This document shows positions 17,779 to 27,184 of a stretch of 64,000 nt of DNA, piece by piece. The notes beneath the pieces were generated by a model that saw nothing but the letters and a program-made list of their open reading frames with translations, searched no databases and had not been told where the DNA came from. Origin of the DNA: JAGDVO01 sp964590075 [NCBI: uncultured Aquificales bacterium] (lineage in GTDB: Bacteria > Thermosulfidibacterota > Thermosulfidibacteria > Thermosulfidibacterales); the NCBI GenBank assembly GCA_964590075.1, contig CAZPXS010000001.1:369192-433191 (forward strand). Direction: 5' to 3'. Within the stretch, counting starts at the first letter, position 1, and the number at the start of each line of letters is the position of its first letter. A program made the position numbers and the translations under genes.

Positions 17779-18694
17779 CAAAAGGATAGGTGTGCTTCTG
17801 GGTGGTCGTTCCTCGGAGAGGGAAGTATCCATAAGGTCCGGTAGGGCTGTGGCCTCTGCCTTAAGAAGGAGAGGTTATGATGTGGTGGAGATAGATGTTG
17901 GTGACGATTTCTTAGATAGGCTTGAAGAATTTGACGTTGCCTTTGTTATCCTACACGGCAAAGAGGGAGAGGATGGAGTTGTACAGGGGATTTTGAGCTT
18001 TGTTGGTAAACCCTTTACCGGTCCGGGAGTTTTAGGGGCAGCCATAGGTATGAATAAACTTGTCAGTAAGAAGATCCTAAGCTATCATGGTGTTAGAACT
18101 CCTCGTTATAGGGTTTACAGGAGGTCTGGATACGTTTTACCGGGGGAGAATAATCTGCCGGAAGACCATCTACCTGTGGTTGTAAAACCGGTTGATGAAG
18201 GCTCAACGGTGGGGGTAAGTGTTGTGAATAATATGAGTGACTTAAATAGGGCTATAGATTTAGCCTTTAGTTATAGTGATGAGGTCATAGTGGAGGAGTA
18301 TATAGAGGGCAGGGAAATAACGGTTGGGGTTTTAAGGGATAAGGTTTTACCTATTGTTGAGATAGTTCCAAAGAAGGGTTTCTATGACTACGAGAGTAAG
18401 TATACTAAGGGGATGACGGAATACATAGTTCCTGCTAAGATACCACCCGATGTTGAGAGGATAGCCAAGGAGTGGGCTCTTATCGCACATAGAGCCCTTT
18501 ATCAAAACGGGGTTTCGAGGTCCGATTTCAGGATAGATAGGGAAGGTAACCTATATTTCCTCGAGATAAATTCTATCCCCGGTATGACGGAGACTTCGCT
18601 TTTACCTAAGTCTGCGGAGGCAGAGGGAATATCCTTCGATGAGGTTGTTGAAATTATTCTCTCCTGTATTAATACTAATTTAGGTAAGAGGTAA
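17759..18694 (+). CDS. ddl: D-alanine--D-alanine ligase
   Basis: 311 residues. ATP-grasp enzyme making the D-Ala-D-Ala dipeptide used by MurF. Seen: LLGGRSSEREVSIRSG at the N-terminus, FVILHGKEGEDGVVQG, KPVDEGSTVGVSVV, EEYIEGREITVGVL, and the metal-binding FLEINSIPGMTETSLLPKSA. The start is well supported by GGAGGAGAT about five bases upstream, inside the last 20 bases of murB. Length is standard for DdlB-type enzymes. Confidence 0.96.
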   Translation: MLEAFRDKRIGVLLGGRSSEREVSIRSGRAVASALRRRGYDVVEIDVGDDFLDRLEEFDVAFVILHGKEGEDGVVQGILSFVGKPFTGPGVLGAAIGMNKLVSKKILSYHGVRTPRYRVYRRSGYVLPGENNLPEDHLPVVVKPVDEGSTVGVSVVNNMSDLNRAIDLAFSYSDEVIVEEYIEGREITVGVLRDKVLPIVEIVPKKGFYDYESKYTKGMTEYIVPAKIPPDVERIAKEWALIAHRALYQNGVSRSDFRIDREGNLYFLEINSIPGMTETSLLPKSAEAEGISFDEVVEIILSCINTNLGKR

Positions 18695-18710
18695 AGAGAG
18701 GGGTGTGAAG

Positions 18711-19862
18711 ATGGATGTAGATAGAATAGAGGTTTTGGATGATAAGATATATCCTGCGGTTATAAAGGTGGTTGGAATTGGGGGAGCTGGTTGTAATGCG
18801 GTGAACAACATGGCTCAACACGGTTTGAGGGGGGTTGAACTCATAGCTGTAAATACCGATGTACAGGCGCTACATAGATGTTTCGACGGGATTAAGAAGG
18901 TTCAGATTGGAGAAAAGGTAACGAGGGGTTTGGGTGCCGGTGGTAACCCGGAGATCGGTAAGAAAGCTGCGGTTGAGGATGAATCCAAGCTTATAAGTAT
19001 TCTCGAAGGTGCGGATATGGTCTTTATAACCTGCGGGATGGGAGGTGGTACTGGAACTGGTGCTGGTCCTGTTGTAGCGAGGCTTGCGAAGGAGATGGGA
19101 ATTCTGACTGTTGGTGTTGTTACTAAACCCTTTTCCTTTGAGGGTAAGAAAAGGTGGAAGAATGCTGTAAACGGTATCAAGGAGATGTCGGAGTTCGTGG
19201 ATGCCTTTATAGTAATATCAAACGATAAGCTAAGAACTGTTTTGGGTGATAAAATAGCTGTTATCGAGGCTTTTAAAGCAGCTGATGATATACTCAGACA
19301 GGCGGTTCAAGGTATAACGGATATAATAAACTCTCAGGGTTATGTTAATGCTGACTTTAACGATGTCAGGATGATAATGGAAAGTAAAGGTATGGCTGTA
19401 ATGGCCATTGCTGAGGCTGAAGGTGAGGATAGAGCCCATGTGGTTGTTGAAAGAGCTCTCAACAATCCATTGATAGAGAGCGGTTCTATTAGAGGGGCAA
19501 GGGGTATCCTATTTAACATAACAGCCGATAGTTCCTTCAGTCTTGAGGAGCTCGATATAGTTACTCAGAGGCTTAAGGAAGAGGCTGCCTATGATAGTGA
19601 TGATGAGGTTGATGTGATCTTTGGCTTTGTTGTTGATCATGAGTGGAATAACAAGGTGAGGTTAACGGTTATAGCTATAGGATTCGATGAGGCAAGACAG
19701 AGTTCTATGGAACCGGCCCTATCGGTAAGGTCCATGAAGGTTGAGTCGGTGAAAAGGGCTGTAAGTAGCGAGCTGAAAAGCCTTTCGAAAAGGGAGGAAG
19801 AAGAGGAGGGTAAAACTGTACTTGATATTAAAGTTTCGCCTATATTCAAAAAGTTTCAGTGA
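18711..19862 (+). CDS. ftsZ: Cell division GTPase FtsZ
   Basis: 383 residues. Tubulin homologue that forms the Z ring at midcell. Seen: KVVGIGGAGCNAVNNM, the tubulin signature GGGTGTGAGP (about 110-119), VVTKPFSFEG, SNDKLRTV, and NADFNDVRMIM of the T7 loop. An acidic linker (SKREEEEEGKT) leads to a short C-terminal peptide, DIKVSPIFKKFQ, which may be a divergent form of the conserved tail that binds FtsA/ZipA-like anchors. I prefer ATG 18711 over GTG 18705 because GAGAGGGG sits seven bases before the ATG. No ftsA or ftsQ precedes it; the radical SAM gene overlaps its end by 4 bases. Confidence 0.97.
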   Translation: MDVDRIEVLDDKIYPAVIKVVGIGGAGCNAVNNMAQHGLRGVELIAVNTDVQALHRCFDGIKKVQIGEKVTRGLGAGGNPEIGKKAAVEDESKLISILEGADMVFITCGMGGGTGTGAGPVVARLAKEMGILTVGVVTKPFSFEGKKRWKNAVNGIKEMSEFVDAFIVISNDKLRTVLGDKIAVIEAFKAADDILRQAVQGITDIINSQGYVNADFNDVRMIMESKGMAVMAIAEAEGEDRAHVVVERALNNPLIESGSIRGARGILFNITADSSFSLEELDIVTQRLKEEAAYDSDDEVDVIFGFVVDHEWNNKVRLTVIAIGFDEARQSSMEPALSVRSMKVESVKRAVSSELKSLSKREEEEEGKTVLDIKVSPIFKKFQ

Positions 19863-21376
19863 TCTCGCGAAGACTGTTAAGTTACTGGAAGGATTTAAGG
19901 GATAGGGAAGAGAGGGAAGTTAGTGTATCCAAAAATTTTACTATCAGTGTTCTATTAGTCTATCCTAACGTATATAGAGTGGCCGTTTCTAACCTAGCTA
20001 TCCATAGGATTTTTGAATTATTAAACAGCATGGAATCGGTAAGTTGTGATCTCTTTTTTCTTCCGGAAGGGGAGGATGTGATTGATGAGTTGGAGAAGGG
20101 TTTCGAGGTCGCATCCTATTATCTTGAGAGGACCCCTAGTGAATTTGACTTGATATTGTTTTCGATTAGTTACGAGAATGATCTACTAAATGTTGTGAGA
20201 ATTCTCAAGTATTTTAGATTTTCTCCTTTATCGGAGGAACGTTCTTTAAATTCACCGGTACTTGTTGCTGGTGGCATAGCGGTTACCGAAAATCCTGAAC
20301 CCTACGCGCCTATATTTGATGTGTTGTGTATAGGAGAAGCCGAGAATCTTTTAGATGTTATCTTAAGGGAATTTTCCGCAAGTTCCTCTAGGGAGGATTT
20401 TTTAAGTAGACTCGATAGTTACGAATCCTTCTACGTTCCATCCTTCTATCAAACCTATAGGATTGGTGACTTTGAAATAACAAGGATGGCCAAAAAACTA
20501 AAAAGGAGTGTTTACAATAATTTTAGTAGGGACCCATCTGAGAGTGTTATACATACGGATTTGGCTATATTCGGAAAATCTAAGATTATAGAGATTTCGA
20601 GGGGTTGTCCTAGAAAGTGTAAATTCTGTTTAGCTTCGTGGTTATACGGTACCACCCGTTTCATAGATCCTGTTACCTTTGATGAGCTTGTTAAAAATAG
20701 CAAGCTAATTAAGATAGGTCTAATGGGTACGAGTATAAGTGACTGGCCTCATCTTGTTAATGCTATTAAAAGACACAGGTACAGGGTATTTTCCTTTTCC
20801 TCTCTGAGGGTTGATGTGAAGGATGAAATTATAGATAGAATGGTGGATTATGGTGTAAGAACTATAACCTTTGGGGTTGAAGCTTTCAGTGAATCTCTTA
20901 GAAGAAGGATAGGTAAACCCTTTAGCGATAAATTTTTATTAGATAAAGTAGAGTCTTTATCCGGCAAGTTTGAGACTTTGAAGCTCTATTTTATGGTTGG
21001 CTTACCGTATGAGAGTGATGATGACGTTATGTGCGCTGAGAGGCTACTTACCGAGGTGAGGAGAAATTTTAAGGGTAAGATAACGGTAAATCTCTCCCCC
21101 TTTGTACCAAAACCCCATACTCCCTTTCAGTTTGAAGCCTTCTGCGGCACGGATGTAGTAAAGAAGCGTATAAACATGGTAAGAAACATTGTGAGGAAGA
21201 TCGGTGGGATAAATCTCACATGGGATCTACCAAAGTATGCTAAACTTGAAACTATAATATCGAGAGGCGATAGGAGAGTAGGTTACTGGATAACAGGTAG
21301 GGGTGAGATAGAGGAGGATAAATATTTGGCCAGACTTAATCCTTCCCAGCCCTACCCTTGGAGTATACTTCAGTAA
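19859..21376 (+). CDS. B12-binding-domain-like radical SAM protein
   Basis: 505 residues. The N-terminal region (about 1-180) looks like a cobalamin-binding-type Rossmann fold: LLVYPNVYRVAVSNLAIH, FDLILFSISYENDLLNVVR, VAGGIAVTENPEPYAP and DVLCIGEAENLL. The radical SAM core begins with EISRGCPRKCKFCLASW near residue 245 (CxxxCxxC binding 4Fe-4S), followed by FGVEAFSESLRRRIGK and YFMVGLPYESDDDV. There is no DxHxxG cobalamin-ligand motif, so cobalamin may be held base-on or not bound. Family members include methylthiotransferase- and RNA-modifying-like enzymes; the substrate cannot be assigned. Its GTG start overlaps the ftsZ stop (GTGA), so it is co-translated with ftsZ. Its end overlaps the convergent SPOR-like gene by 41 bases. 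Confidence 0.85.
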   Translation: MISRRLLSYWKDLRDREEREVSVSKNFTISVLLVYPNVYRVAVSNLAIHRIFELLNSMESVSCDLFFLPEGEDVIDELEKGFEVASYYLERTPSEFDLILFSISYENDLLNVVRILKYFRFSPLSEERSLNSPVLVAGGIAVTENPEPYAPIFDVLCIGEAENLLDVILREFSASSSREDFLSRLDSYESFYVPSFYQTYRIGDFEITRMAKKLKRSVYNNFSRDPSESVIHTDLAIFGKSKIIEISRGCPRKCKFCLASWLYGTTRFIDPVTFDELVKNSKLIKIGLMGTSISDWPHLVNAIKRHRYRVFSFSSLRVDVKDEIIDRMVDYGVRTITFGVEAFSESLRRRIGKPFSDKFLLDKVESLSGKFETLKLYFMVGLPYESDDDVMCAERLLTEVRRNFKGKITVNLSPFVPKPHTPFQFEAFCGTDVVKKRINMVRNIVRKIGGINLTWDLPKYAKLETIISRGDRRVGYWITGRGEIEEDKYLARLNPSQPYPWSILQ

Positions 21377-22013
21377 CGGTAGGTGTGTATCCGAGTGATT
21401 TAGCTGCTTCCTTCGCAAGGTTGACATGGTAGATTTTAGCGTAAGTACCTGCTATTACCCTGTAACCTTTGTCCGTTGCCTCTACGAATGGGTCAAGCAT
21501 GGGGTATCTTGCTTTTATATTCTTTACAATTTCAATTGCCCTTTCCCTCTCATCAACTGTAGTAACTATCACTCTGTATAGTTTTACATTTGCTTGTTTT
21601 GATTTTTTCTTCTCTTTTTTAGCCTTATCCTCCTTTAAAATTCTTATCCTTTTAGTTTTCAAATCCGTTTTGGTTTCGTTGTAGATTTCTTTGTGGTTTT
21701 TTAAATATTGATCCTTCACGTACTCGGTACTTTTATTTTCTATTTTGTTTCTTAAATTACTCTCTGTTACCTCTTTTGATATATTCTCTTCATTTTTGTT
21801 ATCTATAGTTAGTTTTTCATTTTTAACGTATCTTAACTTCGCTAGGCTTATCACCTCAGGTTTTTCGGATATTCTCTTGTAGTAGGTATATGATCCAGCT
21901 CCAATCCCGACTAGAATACCGACGATGCCACTTACCCATACTGGTCGCCAGTCGGTTTTTTCAAAATTTCTACTTCTTATTTTTCTTAGTTTGTCTTCCT
22001 TTAAGTCTATCAA
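21336..22013 (-). CDS. Membrane-anchored SPOR-domain-like protein
   Basis: About 225 residues. A basic N-terminus is followed by one transmembrane helix (VWVSGIVGILVGIGAGSYTYY), a long charged low-complexity linker rich in Lys and Glu, and a C-terminal domain of about 75 residues beginning YRVIVTTVDERERAIEIVKNI and ending in VIAGTYAKIYHVNLAKEAAKSLG. This has the pattern of a SPOR domain, which binds denuded glycan strands at the division septum. The start is uncertain: TTG 22013 has AAAAGGAGG 12 bases upstream and lies just past the EF-G2 stop, while TTG 22058 gives a 44-base overlap and no ribosome site. Being next to ftsZ on the other strand fits a role at the septum. Confidence 0.7.
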   Translation of the reverse strand: MIDLKEDKLRKIRSRNFEKTDWRPVWVSGIVGILVGIGAGSYTYYKRISEKPEVISLAKLRYVKNEKLTIDNKNEENISKEVTESNLRNKIENKSTEYVKDQYLKNHKEIYNETKTDLKTKRIRILKEDKAKKEKKKSKQANVKLYRVIVTTVDERERAIEIVKNIKARYPMLDPFVEATDKGYRVIAGTYAKIYHVNLAKEAAKSLGYTPTVTEVYSKGRAGKD

Positions 22014-22014
22014 A

Positions 22015-24102
22015 TTATCCTGTCGCCTCCTTTTTGTTATTCTTCTTTGCCTCCTCAATTATATTCTTAGCTATATGTGGTGGTACTTCCTCGTAATGTG
22101 ATAGTACCATACTGTAGGTTCCTCTTCCACCGGTTATGGATCTTAAAGTTGGCGCGTATTCCAAAACTTCTGCAAGTGGCACCAGAGCTCTTACTATTTG
22201 CATCTTCCCTTTTGCCTCGATTCCGAGGACTCTACCCCTTCTTGAGTTTAAGTCACCTATTACGTCTCCAACACAGTCGTTTGGTGTTGTTATTTCTATC
22301 TTCATTATAGGTTCAAGTATAACTGGGTTGGCCTTTGCCATTGCTTCCTTAAAGGCCATGGAAGCTGCTATCTGAAAGGCAAGATCCGATGAATCCACGG
22401 GGTGGTGCTTACCATCAAAGAGCGTTACTTTGACATCTACAACCGGATATCCCGCGAGTATACCTTCTTCTAGGGCTTTTCTAACACCCTTTTCGACGCT
22501 TGGTATGTACTGTCTCGGAACTACACCACCTACTATAGTTTCTGTAAATTCAAATCCCGCTCCTCTTGGTAGTGGTTCTAATCTCAGCCAAACTACTCCG
22601 TACTGTCCTCTACCGCCGGACTGCTTTATATATCTACCCTGGGCCTCTGCTGTTTGTTTGATCGTTTCCTTGTAGGGCACCTTTGGTGGCTGTAGCTCCA
22701 CTTCTACGTTGAACCTCTTCTTCATTCTATTCACTATGGATTCCAGATGTAGTTTACCAAGCCCAGTGATTATAAGTTCTTTCGTTTGCGGATCTCTTTT
22801 GACTTCTATCGACGGATCCTCTTCCATCATTCTCTGTAGGGCAAGGGATATCTTTTCCTCATCCTGTTTACCCTTAGCCCTTATGGCGCAGGAGAGAATC
22901 GGTGTCGGTAGATTCATAATATCGAATCTTATAGGTGAGTTGGGATCACACAGTGTATCCTGGGTCTTCGTATCTTTGAGTTTTGTAATAACTATTATAT
23001 CTCCACAGACTGCTTCTAGGGCAGGCTTTTGTTCTTTGCCGAATGGATAGGCTATTTTACCTATCTTTTCTTTGACGTCCCTATTCGTGTTTAGTACCGT
23101 TGAATCAGGGCTGATTCTACCGGAAAATACCCTTATTAGCGAGATCTTACCAGCAAAGGGATCCGAGTAGGTTTTAAATACCAAGGCGCTAAAGGGTTCA
23201 TCCATAGTGGTTCTTCTTTTTATACTGTTACCTGTGGTTGGATCTACACCTTCTACGAAACCTCTCTCTGTCGGATTTGGTAATAATTTTATTGCGTACT
23301 CGAGAAGTAGATCTATACCTGTCCTGTTTAAAGCACTACCTGATAATATTGGAAATATCCTTGATTCCTTTACCCCTTTGATCAGGGTTTCTATTAGTTC
23401 CCACTTTTCGATCTCCTCTCCTTCAAGATACTTCTCCATCAATTCTTCATTTGTCTCAAGTATGTTTTCAAGACATCTTTCCCTGAATGTCCTAAACTTT
23501 TCCTGTAGGTTCTGTGGTATGTCCTCTACAGTTTTACCGTTCTCGTTATAAATGTGTAGCTTTAGCTCTACGAGATCCACTATTCCCGCTAATTTGCCGT
23601 TTATAAAGGCAGGTAGTGTTATCATCGTTGGGTTTATATCCAGGCTTTCCTTTATGTCTTTACAGATAGCTTCAAAGTTAGGTTCTTCGGTTAGTTTATC
23701 CACCTCATTTAGAAATATTATCCTAGGTGTGGCGTAGTTATCCATTTCTTTCCAGAGTCTTTCGGTTTGGACCTTTACACCTTCCACTATCGATGTGAGC
23801 ACAATCGCACCATCTACCACAGGGATAGCGGCGTAGGCATCGGTTATAAAGTTTGCGTAACCGGGTGTATCTATCAGATTTATAGCTATTCCTTTATAAT
23901 CAAACCTTGCGACAGCTAGATTTATAGAGTTTCCTCTCTCCTTTTCTTCTTCATCAAAGTCCATAACAGTGTTTGCATTTTCAACACTTCCCATTTTGCC
24001 TATAGCCTTTGCTGTAAATAGAATCGCTTCACTTAGGGTTGTTTTACCCGTTGTTGCATGGCCAAATAGGCCTATGTTTCTTATATTTTCCGCTTTCCCC
24101 AT
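22015..24102 (-). CDS. fusA: EF-G2-type translational GTPase (elongation factor G paralogue)
   Basis: 695 residues with full EF-G domain layout (G domain, II-V). The P-loop is GHATTGKT (14-21). It differs from housekeeping EF-G: the G3 motif is DTPGY (78-82) where canonical EF-G has DTPGH, so the catalytic His is Tyr; the G4 motif is NEVD (132-135) where NKxD is usual. The same G3 change is known, from memory, in the EF-G-2 group of Thermus. Domain IV motifs are present: KQSGGRGQYGVVWLRLEPLP, VGGVVPRQYIPSVEKGVRKA and GYPVVDVKV. It is not beside rpsL/rpsG, so the main EF-G is probably elsewhere. Possible roles are ribosome rescue, recycling or stress translation. It is followed by the SPOR-like gene. 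Confidence 0.88.
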   Translation of the reverse strand: MGKAENIRNIGLFGHATTGKTTLSEAILFTAKAIGKMGSVENANTVMDFDEEEKERGNSINLAVARFDYKGIAINLIDTPGYANFITDAYAAIPVVDGAIVLTSIVEGVKVQTERLWKEMDNYATPRIIFLNEVDKLTEEPNFEAICKDIKESLDINPTMITLPAFINGKLAGIVDLVELKLHIYNENGKTVEDIPQNLQEKFRTFRERCLENILETNEELMEKYLEGEEIEKWELIETLIKGVKESRIFPILSGSALNRTGIDLLLEYAIKLLPNPTERGFVEGVDPTTGNSIKRRTTMDEPFSALVFKTYSDPFAGKISLIRVFSGRISPDSTVLNTNRDVKEKIGKIAYPFGKEQKPALEAVCGDIIVITKLKDTKTQDTLCDPNSPIRFDIMNLPTPILSCAIRAKGKQDEEKISLALQRMMEEDPSIEVKRDPQTKELIITGLGKLHLESIVNRMKKRFNVEVELQPPKVPYKETIKQTAEAQGRYIKQSGGRGQYGVVWLRLEPLPRGAGFEFTETIVGGVVPRQYIPSVEKGVRKALEEGILAGYPVVDVKVTLFDGKHHPVDSSDLAFQIAASMAFKEAMAKANPVILEPIMKIEITTPNDCVGDVIGDLNSRRGRVLGIEAKGKMQIVRALVPLAEVLEYAPTLRSITGGRGTYSMVLSHYEEVPPHIAKNIIEEAKKNNKKEATG

Positions 24103-24148
24103 GGGCCCCTCCCCCGATAAAAGGTTTCTATTTTCATTTTAGGTTTTG

Positions 24149-24883
24149 CTATATTCCTTTTTCAAGCCTTTCAGCGAGGAAGGGGGGTAATCTCTTCTCA
24201 ATTACAAGGGACATGGTTCTCCTGTAATCGTATTCAACTCTATAGTTAACAAACTCCATTCCATCTTTATCAAAAATTAAGAACGATGCCCTATTGACAC
24301 CATCTCTTGGTTGGCCCACGCTACCCGGATTAATCACATAAACCTTACCATTACTTATTTTTACCGGAAAATAATCTTCTATGACTTTCTCATAATCCCA
24401 TAGAAATACGGTAGGTATATGGGTGTGTCCTATAAGGTATATTCTCTTAAGGTTCTCTTTTTCTCTACCTGATAGGAGGCAAAATACGTCGAATGCGTCG
24501 AAAACATAGAACCAACTTTCCGGATTGAAGGGGTTACTGTGGGATAGACTTATCTCGTCGGTTTCGTAAACCAGGGGCAATGATTGCAGAAATTCCAGGT
24601 GCTTTTCCTCAAGTACCTTTCTCGTAAAGAGAATAGCCTCTCTGGCAATTGGAGTAAAGTTTTTGGTGATAGATATGTCTATGGTTGCGTAGTCGTGGTT
24701 CCCCTTAACGACTATTTCACAGTTATCGGCTACCCATTCCACACATTCCCTAGCCTGAGGGTAGTATCCCACTATATCACCGAGACACCACCAGCTATCC
24801 ACCTTTAATTTTTTGCCTAACTTTTCTACTTCCTTAAGAGCTTCCCAGTTTCCATGTATATCGGAAATTACACCGACTCTCAT
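24149..24883 (-). CDS. Calcineurin-like metallophosphoesterase (YfcE/DUF2437-like group)
   Basis: 244 residues. Dinuclear metal phosphoesterase. The five blocks are visible: GVISDIHGNWEAL (D, H), LGDIVGYYP (GD), VKGNHDYA (GNHD), SLSHSNP, LIGHTHIPTVF (GHTH) and NPGSVGQPRDG. The blocks are those of cytoplasmic bacterial phosphodiesterases; there is no signal peptide. The substrate may be a cyclic nucleotide or phosphodiester and is unknown. It is 46 bases upstream of the EF-G2 gene on the same strand and divergent from hemH, with only 41 bases between the starts. Confidence 0.88.
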   Translation of the reverse strand: MRVGVISDIHGNWEALKEVEKLGKKLKVDSWWCLGDIVGYYPQARECVEWVADNCEIVVKGNHDYATIDISITKNFTPIAREAILFTRKVLEEKHLEFLQSLPLVYETDEISLSHSNPFNPESWFYVFDAFDVFCLLSGREKENLKRIYLIGHTHIPTVFLWDYEKVIEDYFPVKISNGKVYVINPGSVGQPRDGVNRASFLIFDKDGMEFVNYRVEYDYRRTMSLVIEKRLPPFLAERLEKGI

Positions 24884-24886
24884 AGA

Positions 24887-24915
24887 TTGTTATTTTAGGA
24901 GTAATAGGTTAAAAT
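24887..24915 (+). promoter_or_regulatory. Candidate sigma70-type promoter for hemH operon
   Basis: TTGTTA at 24887-24892 (-35), a 17-base spacer and TAAAAT at 24910-24915 (-10). Transcription would start near 24922, only about three bases before the hemH ATG at 24925, which would give an almost leaderless mRNA. No ribosome site is seen before that ATG, which agrees. Confidence 0.45.
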
Positions 24916-24924
24916 TACAACTAG

Positions 24925-25830
24925 ATGAATAGGTACGTCATACTAGTGAATAGCGGTTGTGTAACGGATTATAGGAGCTATGTGGTTTTCCTTTATAGAA
25001 TGTTTACCGATCCCGTTATAATCGATCTACCCAAGTTACCTAGATATCTTATCGCTTCTCTGATAGCTACTATCAGACCGGTTTTCGGTTATTATAGATA
25101 TAAAAGGATGGGGCAAAATCCTTTACTATATATAATGAAGTTACAGGCGCAGAGAACTGAGGATCTACTTAAAGACTATTCCATAAAGGTATTGTATGCC
25201 AATTTGTATAGTGAGCCCTTTTTTGAGAAAGTCTTGGAGGAACTACCAAGGGATGCTAAGATAGCTATTATTCCACAATTTCCTCAGTATTCTAAGGTCA
25301 CAACAGGATCAATAGAATGGAGAATGAAACGTTTTAAAGATAGAGATATAAAGCTAGTTAAAGGTTACTGCAAAGAGGAGTTATTTGTAAGGATGTGGAA
25401 GGAAAAGATCGAAGAGGACTACGAGGGTGAACATATAGTCTTCGTTGCCCATTCGGTACCAGAAAAGCTTGTGGATGCAGGGGATCCTTACGTCGATGAG
25501 GTTATGGAGTCTGGTAGACTTATAGCCAAAGCCCTTGGTGCCGATAACTATAGCTTTGGTTTTTCAAGCGCCTTTCCTCTTGGAAGATGGGTTGGACCGT
25601 CGGTTGAGTCTGCCCTTTTAGCAGCCATTAAGAATTTTAGGAGAGTTATGGTTGTTCCAATATCCTTTGTTAATGAACATCTTGAGACGATCTATGACCT
25701 TGATATTTCTCTTAGGGAGTTTGCTGTTAGTAACGGAGCTATAGTGTATAAGAGGGTTAAGGTACCATACGATTCTAAGCATTTATTTGAACTATATAGG
25801 AAGCTTGCTTTGGAGGTACTGGATGTTTGA
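24925..25830 (+). CDS. hemH: Ferrochelatase
   Basis: 301 residues. Inserts iron into a porphyrin (protoporphyrin IX or coproporphyrin III) at the membrane surface. Seen: MFTDPVIIDLP near the N-terminus, the central YANLYSEPFFEKVLEEL, IPQFPQYSKVTTGSI, the catalytic-His segment VFVAHSVPEK, and the C-terminal metal-site VNEHLETIYDLD. The N-terminus lacks the usual LNLGGP loop and reads VNSGCVTDYRSY. No C-terminal Fe-S cysteine set is present. It overlaps the oxidase gene hemG by 8 bases, so the last two haem steps are coupled. Confidence 0.92.
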   Translation: MNRYVILVNSGCVTDYRSYVVFLYRMFTDPVIIDLPKLPRYLIASLIATIRPVFGYYRYKRMGQNPLLYIMKLQAQRTEDLLKDYSIKVLYANLYSEPFFEKVLEELPRDAKIAIIPQFPQYSKVTTGSIEWRMKRFKDRDIKLVKGYCKEELFVRMWKEKIEEDYEGEHIVFVAHSVPEKLVDAGDPYVDEVMESGRLIAKALGADNYSFGFSSAFPLGRWVGPSVESALLAAIKNFRRVMVVPISFVNEHLETIYDLDISLREFAVSNGAIVYKRVKVPYDSKHLFELYRKLALEVLDV

Positions 25831-27184
25831 TGTTTTTGTGGTGGGAGCAGGCATATCCGGTTTGAGTCTCGCTTATCTTTTGACTCTTAAGAATCTTAAC
25901 GTTGCGATTGTGGATGCCTCTCGTAGTTGTGGTGGTAAGATAGGGACCTTGGTTGAAGATGGTTATGTGGTTGAAAAGGGCCCAAACGGTTTTTTGGATA
26001 ATAAGCCTCATACCTTTAGAATTGTCGAATTACTCGGTATAGGTGATGAACTCATAGCCTGTAGCGATAGTTCAAAGAAAAGGTACATATACCTTAAGGG
26101 TAGATTGGTTGAGGTACCGTTAAAACCTTTTGATTTCATAAGGTCACCTATTCTCTCCCCACTAGGTAAACTCAGGATACTACTTGAGCCCTTTGTTCCA
26201 CCTAGGCAGGGAGTTGATGAGACTATAGCGGAATTTGGTGCCCGTAGGCTTGGACGTGAATTTGTGGAAAACCTGCTTGATCCTATGGTTACAGGTGTTT
26301 ATGCTGGTGATTGTTATAAACTCAGCCTTAAAGCCACTTTTCCCGTTATGAAGGAGTTAGAGGAAAGGTACGGTAGTTTATTTAAAGCTCTTATAAAAAG
26401 GAAGAGAGAAGGTACTTTAAAGACTGGTCCCAGTGGTTTTTCGAAATTGTACAGTTTTAAGTGGGGCCTTTCTACATTGATAGATGCTCTGTATGGTAAG
26501 GTAAAGGAGAAAGCTTATGTTGGACTTGATGAGGGTGTGAATGAGATAGCCTATGAGAACGATCACTGGAGAATCGAAACTTCCCGGGATTCTTATAGGA
26601 CTAAAATACTAGTTCTTGCTGTGCCTAGCTTTGTAAGTGCTAGTTTACTCTCCTTCGATGAGGAGTTGAGATCGCTTCTTGATGGCATTAATTACGTACC
26701 TATAGTTGTTGTAGCAATAGGTGCCAGCCTTAAAGAGGGAAATATGAAGGATGGCTTTGGTTTTTTGGTTCCCCGTAAGGAGGACCTAACAATCCTTGGT
26801 TGTCTCTTTGATTATCAGATATTTGAGAATAGAGCTCCTAGAGGTAAGTTGTTACTTAGGATGATGGTTGGAGGAGCGAGGAATCCCGGTATAGTCGATC
26901 TTGATAGTGAGTTTATTTACGGAAGTTGCCTTTATGATCTGGAAAGATCTTTGGGCGTTGTTCTGGATGTTGATAAGGTTTGGATATTTAGGTATGAAAG
27001 GGGTATACCTCAGTACGAGATAGGTCATATAGAGAGGCTAAGTAGGATAGAGGAGATAATTAACCGTTCCTATAGTGGTTTGTTCCTACACGGTAACGCC
27101 TATTATGGGGTTGGTATGAACGATTGTATAGGAAACAGTTTCCTTCTGGCGGATAGGATAGTTGAGAGTTTGGGTAGAGGATGA
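25823..27184 (+). CDS. hemG: FAD-dependent proto-/coproporphyrinogen oxidase (HemY type)
   Basis: About 453 residues. Oxidises the porphyrinogen to the porphyrin with FAD. Seen: [16 protein letters not shown] (dinucleotide fold), [13 protein letters not shown], a middle segment [40 protein letters not shown], and the C-terminal FAD motif [21 protein letters not shown] start at ATG 25823 (GGAGG six bases upstream) instead of the longer frame from 25787, which would add residues not seen before the FAD fold. Whether its product is protoporphyrin or coproporphyrin cannot be decided here. The parA ATG overlaps its stop (ATGA). Confidence 0.92.
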   Translation: MFDVFVVGAGISGLSLAYLLTLKNLNVAIVDASRSCGGKIGTLVEDGYVVEKGPNGFLDNKPHTFRIVELLGIGDELIACSDSSKKRYIYLKGRLVEVPLKPFDFIRSPILSPLGKLRILLEPFVPPRQGVDETIAEFGARRLGREFVENLLDPMVTGVYAGDCYKLSLKATFPVMKELEERYGSLFKALIKRKREGTLKTGPSGFSKLYSFKWGLSTLIDALYGKVKEKAYVGLDEGVNEIAYENDHWRIETSRDSYRTKILVLAVPSFVSASLLSFDEELRSLLDGINYVPIVVVAIGASLKEGNMKDGFGFLVPRKEDLTILGCLFDYQIFENRAPRGKLLLRMMVGGARNPGIVDLDSEFIYGSCLYDLERSLGVVLDVDKVWIFRYERGIPQYEIGHIERLSRIEEIINRSYSGLFLHGNAYYGVGMNDCIGNSFLLADRIVESLGRG

